24,115 nucleotides of DNA from Butyrivibrio sp. (GTDB taxonomy: Bacteria > Bacillota > Clostridia > Lachnospirales > Lachnospiraceae): positions 1-24,115 of the forward strand of contig JAILEJ010000287.1 of NCBI GenBank assembly GCA_024688095.1, written 5' to 3'. The first letter of the stretch is position 1, and every line of letters begins with the position of its first letter. This document shows positions 1 through 7,885 of this stretch, in pieces. A program made the translations under genes and the position numbers. The notes below the pieces were generated by a model. The model did not search any database. It was not told the DNA's origin and saw only the letters and a list, made by a program, of their open reading frames with translations.

Positions 1-437
1 TCAGGACTTTCTTTTTTCAAAGCCATTAACTGATATATTGTATTAAAAATAGCCTTCTGAATTCCTGTCTCAGCATAGAGTTCCTTTTCAGAGATTATTT
101 TATATACATCTTCATCAATTCCCTGTGTTCTGTCATCTCTATATGCGATACAATCGCCAAGCTGTTTACCTTCAGCATCAAGCAGGACATAATCAACCCC
201 CCAGGTATCAATTCCCATGCTATAAGGTATCTTACCAAGTTCAGCGCACTTTTTCATTCCGTTTACGACTTCATTAAAAAGTCTTGTTGTATCCCAAATC
301 TTATGACCGTTTTTGTCGTCCATACCATTATAGAAACGGTAAACTTCCTCTAAAACAATCTTGCCATTTTCAATATGAGCAAGAATATGTCTTCCACTTG
401 AAGCACCAATATCTACCGCCAAATAAAATTTACCCAT
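1..437 (-). CDS. rhaB: Rhamnulokinase, N-terminal part (cut by window edge)
   Basis: This gene encodes the N-terminal 145 residues of an FGGY-family sugar kinase; the rest lies beyond the left edge. Rhamnulokinase phosphorylates L-rhamnulose to L-rhamnulose-1-phosphate in the cytoplasm. The protein opens with the actin-fold phosphate-1 loop DIGASSGR (residues 9-16). It also has GIDTWGVDYVLLD (about 75-87) and YRDDRT (about 99-104), all typical of RhaB rather than of xylulokinase or glycerol kinase. The ATG at 437 is preceded by a GGAG ribosome binding site. The gene follows rhaD by only 14 bases, so the two are co-transcribed and the aldolase next door uses the product of this kinase. The catalytic base and ATP-binding C-terminal half are not in the window. 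Identity rests on motif recall and on the rhaD neighbour. Confidence 0.92.
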   Translation of the reverse strand, partial: MGKFYLAVDIGASSGRHILAHIENGKIVLEEVYRFYNGMDDKNGHKIWDTTRLFNEVVNGMKKCAELGKIPYSMGIDTWGVDYVLLDAEGKQLGDCIAYRDDRTQGIDEDVYKIISEKELYAETGIQKAIFNTIYQLMALKKESP

Positions 438-451
438 CTCAATTCTCCAGT

Positions 452-1309
452 TTAATTAAAGTCTGCAAATCCAAATGTCTTATCCTTTTTTTCATAAAGG
501 AATTTCTCAGGAAGTGTAACCTTAAAGTCTTTAGCAAGATCTCTGAACTGATCTGGCTCAATTGTCTGACGCTTTGCATTTGTCATAGACATAACCTTAA
601 CAAGGATCTCTGCTGACTTCTCAATTGTATGCATAAGTCCAAAAGTAAGGTCAAAATCTTCACCTGAACAGAACATTCCGTGATGAGCCCAGATAGCTGC
701 ATCATACTTCTCCATAAGCTTACTTGTTGCTACAGCAATATCTCTTCCACCTGGAACCATCCAATCAACAACACCAATTCCATCAGGGAATACTACTGGA
801 CACTCTGTCGCCATTTCCCAAAGCTCTCTTGTAAATACTTCATCATTAAGAGGAAGTACAAATGTAAGAGCTATAACATTTGTTGTATGTGCATGATAAA
901 TAACTCTGTGCTTACCATTTGTAACTCTCTTTTTAACTTCATGATTCATAAGATGTGAAGGAAGCTCACTTGTTGGCTTACTGTCTTTAAGTCCCCAAAG
1001 TGTACGATATTTTGTTCCATCAGCACTAACTTCTATAATTCCAATACTTGTCTCAGGATCGATAACTACATTTCTGAAAAATCTTCCTGAACCTGTTGTA
1101 AGGAAAAATTCTCCTGCAAGACCAGGAACTTCTGTTCCAATTTCAACCCAGTTATCTGTTTCTGTAAGATTATCTTTAACAGATTCTATCTCCTCTGCCT
1201 TTATACGATATGTAAGGTTTCCACCATTTCTTTCATGCCATCCCATCTGAAAACCATCGTCTGCCATTCTCATATAATCCTGTACAAATTTTGCGTCTAA
1301 TACCTTCAT
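452..1309 (-). CDS. rhaD: Rhamnulose-1-phosphate aldolase
   Basis: This 285-residue class II (zinc) aldolase splits L-rhamnulose-1-phosphate into dihydroxyacetone phosphate and L-lactaldehyde in the cytoplasm. The length is close to the E. coli enzyme (about 274 residues). The expected metal ligands are present as H139 and H141 in YHAHTTNV and H209 or H210 in WAHHGMFCSG. E115 in TSELPSH fits the catalytic glutamate. An open frame extends 24 codons further upstream, but the ATG at 1309 is chosen because AGAAGGG sits four bases before it and the upstream extension does not look like aldolase. rhaB follows 14 bases downstream. The gene is cut off from the signalling block on its right by an intrinsic terminator, so it must have its own promoter between 1310 and 1451. 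I could not identify that promoter with confidence. Confidence 0.93.
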   Translation of the reverse strand: MKVLDAKFVQDYMRMADDGFQMGWHERNGGNLTYRIKAEEIESVKDNLTETDNWVEIGTEVPGLAGEFFLTTGSGRFFRNVVIDPETSIGIIEVSADGTKYRTLWGLKDSKPTSELPSHLMNHEVKKRVTNGKHRVIYHAHTTNVIALTFVLPLNDEVFTRELWEMATECPVVFPDGIGVVDWMVPGGRDIAVATSKLMEKYDAAIWAHHGMFCSGEDFDLTFGLMHTIEKSAEILVKVMSMTNAKRQTIEPDQFRDLAKDFKVTLPEKFLYEKKDKTFGFADFN

Positions 1310-1313
1310 ATTG

Positions 1314-1320
1314 CCCTTCT
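1314..1320 (-). promoter_or_regulatory. Ribosome binding site deciding the rhaD start
   Basis: AGAAGGG on the minus strand lies four bases before the ATG at 1309. It supports this start over the in-frame ATG at 1381, whose extra 24 residues are unlike aldolases. Confidence 0.75.
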
Positions 1321-1451
1321 TTCTTTTTATAAAATTATTTTCCCTAAATGTTATCCAAGATTTCAAATACAAACAGGTCATTTGTTATTTTATGCTTGAA
1401 TAATTTCTACTAATACTTTATCAGATTCAGGTCCCATTTATAAGGTCGTAT

Positions 1452-1506
1452 AAAAAAAGAAAAAGTGTCCTTTCTTGCATTTATTGCATGCTTTAAAAGA
1501 CACTTT
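1452..1506 (-). terminator. Rho-independent terminator closing the signalling array
   Basis: On the minus strand AAAGTGTC (from 1506) pairs perfectly with GACACTTT (ending at 1462), and further A-T pairs extend the stem inward. The stem is followed directly by a T-rich run broken by a single C (1464-1452). It lies about 90 bases after the stop of the receiver gene ending at 1597 and before rhaD, so it separates the two transcription units. Confidence 0.85.
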
Positions 1507-1596
1507 AGATTATACTTTACATTATTTCAAAAAATATCTGGCCTTCTTATACTACTCTTGTCGCAAAGCAATTCAGATCCAATTAATACAGTTTAT

Positions 1597-2376
1597 TTAG
1601 ATAAGACTAACTGCCAGCTTTTTGTTTAGATAATTAAGTATTTTTTCTTTGGATGTAGATTTCAAAATATATCCATCGGGTTTTAAACTCATTACACGTG
1701 TCACTCCTTCTTTGGAATCAACACCGGTAAGAAAAAATACAGGAATGTCCTTTGTCGTAGGATCAGATCTAAGCATCTGTAAAACCTGAGGTCCATCCAC
1801 AACTGGCATTTCATAATCCAGAAGAATAAGATCAATCTTATTTTTCAGCAAAAAAGAAATCGCTTGCATTCCATTAGTCACAATGTCCACCTGATAAGTT
1901 TCCTTAAGCCATTCCCTTACCATACGTGCATAAGAAGGGTCATCGTCCACAATAAGTATCCTATGGCTTTTCTTAGTAGTAGGTTGCGGACTCATTATAC
2001 TCCCAACATTATTACACAAAACATCAAGATCTACTGGTCTGTTCATCCATTCAAAGTTATTCAATTCAGGTATATTACGTATCATATTTGCATAATATGT
2101 CATCTCACCGATTACAATCATTTTCACATCTGAAGTAAGCGCTACATCACAGATCTGAGTGAGCTTTATTTTTTTTACCTTAGATTCCAGAATATCGTTT
2201 GACAGATATAGAATAAAAAGCTTTGTAGATGATGCACACATATTAATACGGTCAACATCATCAACTATCAAATCCACATGATACCCCTCACTTATCAGCC
2301 TTTTTTCAATTCCTCTAACAATTATACTGTTTTGATAAACAAAAATAGCAATATTTTTTAACGTAAATACATTCAT
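1597..2376 (-). CDS. Pseudo-receiver plus receiver protein, no output domain
   Basis: This 259-residue cytoplasmic protein has two CheY-like halves. The N-terminal half (about 8-128) has a receiver-like strand pattern, but the phosphoacceptor region reads KLFILYLSND and lacks the usual acidic pocket, so it looks inactive. The C-terminal half (about 142-257) is an intact receiver, with acidic pair and start of strand 1 in ILIVDDDPS, phosphoacceptor Asp in LILLDYEMPVVDG, Thr in FFLTGV and Lys in YILKS. There is no DNA-binding or enzymatic domain. It is the last gene of the array, nine bases after the DegV-containing kinase, with a GAGG ribosome binding site overlapping that gene's stop codon. 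It is a close paralogue of the protein at 10068-10847. I infer that it takes phosphate from a neighbouring kinase or Hpt domain and acts through protein contact, as a sink or a shuttle. Confidence 0.88.
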   Translation of the reverse strand: MNVFTLKNIAIFVYQNSIIVRGIEKRLISEGYHVDLIVDDVDRINMCASSTKLFILYLSNDILESKVKKIKLTQICDVALTSDVKMIVIGEMTYYANMIRNIPELNNFEWMNRPVDLDVLCNNVGSIMSPQPTTKKSHRILIVDDDPSYARMVREWLKETYQVDIVTNGMQAISFLLKNKIDLILLDYEMPVVDGPQVLQMLRSDPTTKDIPVFFLTGVDSKEGVTRVMSLKPDGYILKSTSKEKILNYLNKKLAVSLI

Positions 2377-2385
2377 CCACTAACC

Positions 2386-5300
2386 TCACGTTTCCGAAAG
2401 TAACTTTAAAATTCCCTCATAATCAAAGTTCTCAGAAGCTTTCTTTATAGAATTAAATCTTTCTTTATCTGAATCAGGAATAGAATAATCCTTTAGCTCA
2501 TCAAATACCTGCTCAAGCATATCGCAATCCATTTCCTTTGCTGCCCCTACAATAGCTTCATAAGCAGAATCCATAAGCTCTTTATCCGCAACAGGCTTAT
2601 CAGGATTTGATTTTTCTACATTATCCTCTATTAAATCACACAAAATATCATGGTAATTCAATAAATCCTTCATCATGTCAGCATTGTTTTCAATTATATA
2701 ATCAAAGCTTCCTTTCTTTCCCGCATTCTCAAGTTTTTCTGCCTTCTCTGAAAGTTCCAAAGCTCCAATGAGTTTAGCCGAGCTTTTTAGAGCATGAACT
2801 TTGATAGTATAATTATCCCAATCCTGATTTTGGTAATACATCTCTATGTCATCTGCCTTTTGACTAATTGAATCATAAAATATTTTCAATACAGTTCTAA
2901 AAGCTTCTTCAGAACCACTGTTTTTTATGGCAGCATCACCATTAATTCCTTCTATACTATCATACCATGGTATTTCATTATTTTTTACATTAGAATCAGT
3001 AATAGTTTTAATATCATGTATTACATTATTATCTTTCTTTTCATTTTCTTCATGAACCATTTCATCTTCAAGAGAATCCCCATCTTCATTCAATAATTCA
3101 AAAAAAGAACTTAAATTATATGAGTAATTGCCCTTATCCATATATAAAAGGCCAAATGATCCCGGACCACAGTTCAATGATATGGCTGCAGATGCTTTAT
3201 GAAAAATAATATGATTAAAATTAAAACGTTTTCTGACTTTCTCTTCAATCCATAAAAGTGTATCCTCAGGAATATCGACATATGTAATAAAGAGAATATC
3301 ATTATCAGGCTCTTTATTCAAAGAAAGGGCATGCTTTATATATGTTTTATAACATTTTCTCTGATTACCAAAAATAATTCCCCCAAGACCAAATTTATTC
3401 CTTTTAATTTTTAGATAAACTCTTAGAGAAAGGTTGCTTAATATTGTATGCATAATGTTTGAAATATATTCTCTACGCATCAAATATTGTGTATCTGCAA
3501 CAATAAAGCTGCAATGCAATTGCTTTTTGAAATTTTCAAGTTCTTCAACAATCCTTGCAGGCTGTACATTTCTTTTTGCCATCTGATAGGCCGAAAGAAC
3601 CATGATTCCCGTTGAACTTGATATAAAGCCCGAATTGACAACAGATACATTATCAAATGTTTTTGCCGCTTCACTTGCTCTTTCATATTCTTTACTCATA
3701 CTGGTTGTGATTGAAATGTATATAATATGATGAGCTCTTTTTAATCCTTCTGCAAAAAAGCTTTCAAACGCTTCAACCGTTGGCGGTTCCGAATCCAATT
3801 TCCTGGTATTCTCTTTTAAATAATGTACCAGCTCATCACTTCCTGCTTCAATTCCATCCCAGAATGTTTTTCCATCCATATTGACAGAAAAAGGAATGAT
3901 ATCAATTTGAATATTCTTAAGAACCTCTAATGGAATATCACACATAGAACTCGTAGCTATAAGTACAGGCATCTTTCTGCTATAGCCACTGGCAGTATTC
4001 ATTTCGTGTATTAAAGCATCTCCATTCTCTGTTAAAACAACCTTTTCTTCAGGAAGATGTTTTACAAGAAGTTCTTCTAATTGAAATCCACTCACTGGTT
4101 TAACAAGGTAATCATCAAATCCACTACGTGCATATAATTCTCTGTTTTCACTTCCTGCATTAGCCGTAAGCGCAATAATAGGCGTCTGCTTATTAAAGCC
4201 ACCAGTCTGTCTCCTTATCCGTCCAAGGCATTCAATTCCATCCATTTCAGGCATAAGGTGATCCATCAGAATAACATCATATCTATTAGAAAGCGTCATT
4301 TCCAAAGCCTCTTCGCCACTTAATGCAAGATCAACCTTCATTTTTGTGTCTGTAAGAAGCTGTTTTTCTACTTCCAAATTCATTTCATTATCATCTACTA
4401 TCAGAATCCTTGCATTCTTCGCTATAAATCCCGGTTTATAATTTTGTGTTTTCTCACTGTATTCATAATTTTTGATATTAACTGTACCAAGTAATTCATC
4501 GTTACTGATTCCCTGCCACAAATATATTGAAAATGTTGAACCTTGTGTATAAACACTGTTCACCTTTATCTCTCCGTTCATAAGATCCACAAGCTGTTTT
4601 ACAATTGACAATCCCAGTCCTGTGCCTTCTATATGACGATTTTTTTCTTCATCAACTCTTTGAAATGCATCAAAAAGATGAGGCAAAGATTCCTGTTTTA
4701 TTCCCATTCCGGTATCGGTTATTGAAAAAACAATATATACCTTGCCATCTCTTATTTCATTGCATTCAATATGCAAACTCACTGAACCTTCCTGTGTATA
4801 TTTAACTGCATTATTTAATATATTTATAAGTATCTGCTTAACCCTGACTTCATCACCAAAAAGCTCAGCCGGTAATGAAGGATCAATATCAACTGTAAAT
4901 TTCAGACCCTTTTGTTCAGCACGAAGCCATACCATATTTACAATTTCTGAGATCATATCGCTAAGAGAATAGTTAACAGGTACAATTTCCATTTTTCCTG
5001 CTTCAATCTTACTAAGATCAAGAATGTCATTTACAAGTGTAAGAAGCATTCGTCCTGCGCCCTGAATATTAGCTGCATTCTTTTTAATTTCAGTGGATGC
5101 ATCAGAGTTTCGTAAAATAAGTTCATTTAATCCAAGTATAGAATTAATAGGTGTACGAATTTCATGGCTCATACTGGAAAAAAATCTGTTCTGCTTATAA
5201 TTAAGTTCCTCTACATTTTTGGTTTTTTCCTGAACCTTTGTATACTCAAAGTCGAACATTCTCTTTTGGAGCACCAGCGTAGCATAAATCAATATTCCAA

Positions 5301-5805
5301 CCATTAATGCTCCAACAGCAGAATCTATCTCCATTTGCATATCATTATGCTGATATATCCACTCAGGTTTAAATAAATAAACCGCATATTCCAAAAATAC
5401 AACCAGAGTAAAAACAAACATCATTATCTGGCGCCATGCCCCTGCCAAAATAACACCTATATACATATAAGTGAATCCAATCCAGAAAATACCCCCGCCT
5501 TTTGGACCTCCTCCAAAAAAGAAAGTAATCGGAACTACGACATAAGCCAGTATAATAACCTGAACTCTTCCAAACATAAAAACTTTATTATAAAAAACAC
5601 ATAACATCGTCATTATAGGGAGTATAGCAGCCATACCTGCAAGTAAAGCAATTTCTACGATATGTTCCCTGATTATAATGTCAAACACCAATCCTACGAT
5701 TAATGACAGTTCTCCGCCTACAGACATAAACATAATATTATTAACATCAAAAAAGTCTGATTCAGTATAAAGTCTGCTTTTTATTTTACTGAGAATACTT
5801 TTCAT
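2386..5805 (-). CDS. Hybrid histidine kinase with receiver, DegV (EDD) and Hpt domains
   Basis: This 1139-residue membrane kinase begins with about six hydrophobic segments (residues 25-180) and no large external domain. Next come HisKA (MSHEIRTP, H214) and an ATPase domain with N-box NILNNAVKYT (about 329-338), DTGMGIK (364-370) and GTGLGLS (394-400). The receiver spans about 464-585, with D471/D472, phosphoacceptor D515, T547 and K569. Residues about 613-890 look like a DegV/EDD lipid-binding domain: it opens PVLIATSSMCDIP, continues IIPFSVNMDGKTFWDG, has EPPTVEAF and SITTSMSKEYERA at the ligand-contacting loops, and closes CGPGSFGLLYMD. An Hpt domain follows (H1004 in HALKSSAKLIGA), then a C-terminal helical module (about 1072-1139) shared with the kinase at 10915-15831. 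The gene starts with AGGAGGT before ATG and overlaps the upstream kinase by four bases (ATGA). Kinase, receiver and Hpt are secure; the DegV call is from motif recall but matches along its length. Confidence 0.92.
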   Translation of the reverse strand: MKSILSKIKSRLYTESDFFDVNNIMFMSVGGELSLIVGLVFDIIIREHIVEIALLAGMAAILPIMTMLCVFYNKVFMFGRVQVIILAYVVVPITFFFGGGPKGGGIFWIGFTYMYIGVILAGAWRQIMMFVFTLVVFLEYAVYLFKPEWIYQHNDMQMEIDSAVGALMVGILIYATLVLQKRMFDFEYTKVQEKTKNVEELNYKQNRFFSSMSHEIRTPINSILGLNELILRNSDASTEIKKNAANIQGAGRMLLTLVNDILDLSKIEAGKMEIVPVNYSLSDMISEIVNMVWLRAEQKGLKFTVDIDPSLPAELFGDEVRVKQILINILNNAVKYTQEGSVSLHIECNEIRDGKVYIVFSITDTGMGIKQESLPHLFDAFQRVDEEKNRHIEGTGLGLSIVKQLVDLMNGEIKVNSVYTQGSTFSIYLWQGISNDELLGTVNIKNYEYSEKTQNYKPGFIAKNARILIVDDNEMNLEVEKQLLTDTKMKVDLALSGEEALEMTLSNRYDVILMDHLMPEMDGIECLGRIRRQTGGFNKQTPIIALTANAGSENRELYARSGFDDYLVKPVSGFQLEELLVKHLPEEKVVLTENGDALIHEMNTASGYSRKMPVLIATSSMCDIPLEVLKNIQIDIIPFSVNMDGKTFWDGIEAGSDELVHYLKENTRKLDSEPPTVEAFESFFAEGLKRAHHIIYISITTSMSKEYERASEAAKTFDNVSVVNSGFISSSTGIMVLSAYQMAKRNVQPARIVEELENFKKQLHCSFIVADTQYLMRREYISNIMHTILSNLSLRVYLKIKRNKFGLGGIIFGNQRKCYKTYIKHALSLNKEPDNDILFITYVDIPEDTLLWIEEKVRKRFNFNHIIFHKASAAISLNCGPGSFGLLYMDKGNYSYNLSSFFELLNEDGDSLEDEMVHEENEKKDNNVIHDIKTITDSNVKNNEIPWYDSIEGINGDAAIKNSGSEEAFRTVLKIFYDSISQKADDIEMYYQNQDWDNYTIKVHALKSSAKLIGALELSEKAEKLENAGKKGSFDYIIENNADMMKDLLNYHDILCDLIEDNVEKSNPDKPVADKELMDSAYEAIVGAAKEMDCDMLEQVFDELKDYSIPDSDKERFNSIKKASENFDYEGILKLLSET

Positions 5806-7847
5806 AATTTACCTCCTGCAGACTGTGCTACTGTTTTTGGCAAAACTTTCTTCATTACCCGTTCAAACTCTGTTATATCAATTGGTTTACTTATAAAGCC
5901 ATCAAAGCCTTCCCGCATAAACATTTCTCTTGCTCCACTGACCGCATTAGCTGTTAATGCTATAACATTAATAGATACGCCTTTATCTCTGGCAATCAGT
6001 CTAAGACGTTTCATAGCTTCGACGCCATCCATTTCAGGCATCATATGATCCATAAATATTATGTCATAATCATTCTCAGCAAATTTCTTTATTGCACTTA
6101 ATCCACTTTCAGCCGTATCAGTAATCATTCCATATTCATTAAAAAGACCTGAAGCAACAACAAGATTCATTGGCTCATCATCTACAATTAGCACATGTAA
6201 ATTTTCCAGACTTAGACTTGTTTCTTCCTCATAGATATAAGCTTTATTGCCATCATTAAGAATTTTGGCGATTGGATAGCCATATAATGGTTTTTGCATC
6301 ACAACAATCCTGCTATTTACAGGCTTTACAAAATCAGGATTAGCAGATACTACAACAACAATTCCAAGACCTGTAATTTCATCAAAATATTCAGCGTTTG
6401 CTGAATATTCCTCAACTCCCATAAATATATGTGATACCTCTATCTTGTCCATTATTTCTTCTATTTCGTTGGTATCTGATGCTGAATACAAATTAAGCCT
6501 CAGACCTGCTGCAATATGCATAGCCATCTTGCTATAAAAATCTCTCACCTCCGGAACATCAAATTTCTCAGCTTTAACATAAAAAATAATATTCCTTACA
6601 AGGTTAGTATCTATTGATAAGCATGGAGTTGCATCTACAACTTTTTGAGGAATACTGATCCTAACAGTTGTTCCACTACCCTTAGCACTTTCTACCAATG
6701 CAAAGCCTTCCATTTCATGAATAAACCCATAGACTATACTTAACCCAAGACCTATGCCACCTGTACTTCTGTCTCTTTTTTTATTTGCCTGATATAATCC
6801 TTTGGATACATTGGACTTCTCTTTTCTTGTCATTCCTATACCAGTATCAGTTACTTCGATTTCAAGATTTATTCCATATTCTCTCTTAATCCCGGCAATC
6901 TTGACATATATTCCGCCTTTCCTGGTAAATTTCATGGCATTATCAAGAAGATGCCTAAGCATCTTATGAATCTTTCTGATATCACCAATCATCACCGTTG
7001 GAACATTTGGATCAAGATCTACAACAAGTTCAAGATTATTTGCATTATCACTCATCCGAAAGCTTGTAAGAAGATCATTTACCATAGAGGTTATGATATA
7101 TTGCTCTTCTTCAAGAATCAGGTCACCTCTTTTTATTTCTGTATAATCCTGTATATCTTCTATTTGTCTGGATAATCTTAGACCAGCATCATAAATTGAC
7201 TTAACCTGAGGTGTCACTTCATTTTTTAAGATCAAAGTAGACATTCCATTTACAACATTAACTGGTGTTCTAAGTTCATGAGAAATGTTAGTAAGAAAAT
7301 CTTCTGTATCTTTGGCATAAGTATCTATCTCCTTTTCTCTTTCACCTAATACACGCTCTTTTTCACTATTATTAGAAATAAGCATGCTACATGCAAGATA
7401 CACACAAAGTTCTGCCATTATGTGCAGGGCTATTCTTACTGTATTAAGAGAATAATATGTATCATTATATTGAATTATTACCATTACTAACTGGATAATA
7501 GCAAGAATAAAAAATTCTACCAATAAGATATTCAGATACAAAATGTGATTTAACATAGAAAAAACAATGAGCATAAGAATAGAAATCACAGATATATCAA
7601 AAAAGCTGTCATCATGAACCCCATGAAAGAATGTAATGAGCATAGCATACAGGAGATAAAAAATCTCTCGATTTCTTTCATCTCCAAGTTGACCTATATG
7701 CATCAACCACAATCCTATAACTCCTATAATCATAAGGGGTGGTACCCATAACTCCCACTCCTGAACTATACTTACGATTATATAAGTTAAACATAGAATG
7801 TTTAATACTCCGATAATAAAAATATGTATTCTTTTATGCTGTCCCAT
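5802..7847 (-). CDS. Hybrid histidine kinase with internal pseudo-receiver
   Basis: This 681-residue membrane kinase has about six hydrophobic segments (residues 8-160). HisKA follows (ISHELRTP, H190), then an ATPase domain with N-box HLLDNAMKFT (299-308), DTGIGM (334-339) and GGIGLGLS (363-370). Residues about 409-543 resemble a receiver fold without a phosphoacceptor aspartate. A complete receiver (about 549-670) ends the protein, with D556/D557, phosphoacceptor D600 in IIFMDHMMPEMDG and Lys in FISKPID. There is no Hpt domain, so phosphate from D600 must pass to one elsewhere, perhaps the Hpt of the kinase whose start codon overlaps this stop (ATGA). I take the ATG at 7847 rather than the in-frame GTG at 7853, because AAGGAG lies five bases before the ATG and overlaps the GTG. 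The ligand of the membrane sensor cannot be told. Confidence 0.92.
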   Translation of the reverse strand: MGQHKRIHIFIIGVLNILCLTYIIVSIVQEWELWVPPLMIIGVIGLWLMHIGQLGDERNREIFYLLYAMLITFFHGVHDDSFFDISVISILMLIVFSMLNHILYLNILLVEFFILAIIQLVMVIIQYNDTYYSLNTVRIALHIMAELCVYLACSMLISNNSEKERVLGEREKEIDTYAKDTEDFLTNISHELRTPVNVVNGMSTLILKNEVTPQVKSIYDAGLRLSRQIEDIQDYTEIKRGDLILEEEQYIITSMVNDLLTSFRMSDNANNLELVVDLDPNVPTVMIGDIRKIHKMLRHLLDNAMKFTRKGGIYVKIAGIKREYGINLEIEVTDTGIGMTRKEKSNVSKGLYQANKKRDRSTGGIGLGLSIVYGFIHEMEGFALVESAKGSGTTVRISIPQKVVDATPCLSIDTNLVRNIIFYVKAEKFDVPEVRDFYSKMAMHIAAGLRLNLYSASDTNEIEEIMDKIEVSHIFMGVEEYSANAEYFDEITGLGIVVVVSANPDFVKPVNSRIVVMQKPLYGYPIAKILNDGNKAYIYEEETSLSLENLHVLIVDDEPMNLVVASGLFNEYGMITDTAESGLSAIKKFAENDYDIIFMDHMMPEMDGVEAMKRLRLIARDKGVSINVIALTANAVSGAREMFMREGFDGFISKPIDITEFERVMKKVLPKTVAQSAGGKL

Positions 7848-7852
7848 AAACA

Positions 7853-7858
7853 CTCCTT
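7853..7858 (-). promoter_or_regulatory. Ribosome binding site deciding the start at 7847
   Basis: AAGGAG on the minus strand is five bases before the ATG at 7847. Its last base is the first base of the alternative GTG at 7853, which rules that start out. Confidence 0.75.
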
Positions 7859-7885
7859 ACCTGTATACTAATGCAGCCAGGTTAT

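Noticed and set aside
284..616. Plus-strand open frame of 110 codons over the rhaB/rhaD junction.
   Set aside because: It is antisense to two well-supported genes, has an unlikely composition (rich in Cys, Lys, Phe) and no ribosome binding site.
1310..1381. The 24-codon N-terminal extension of rhaD to the ATG at 1381.
   Set aside because: The inner ATG has a good ribosome binding site and gives the family's usual length; the extension does not resemble aldolases.
1310..1451. Promoter and catabolite or rhamnose regulator site for rhaD, including a short ACAAA...TTTGT inverted repeat.
   Set aside because: A promoter must exist here because a terminator lies upstream, but no -35/-10 pair with 16-18 base spacing stands out and the inverted repeat is only five bases per arm.
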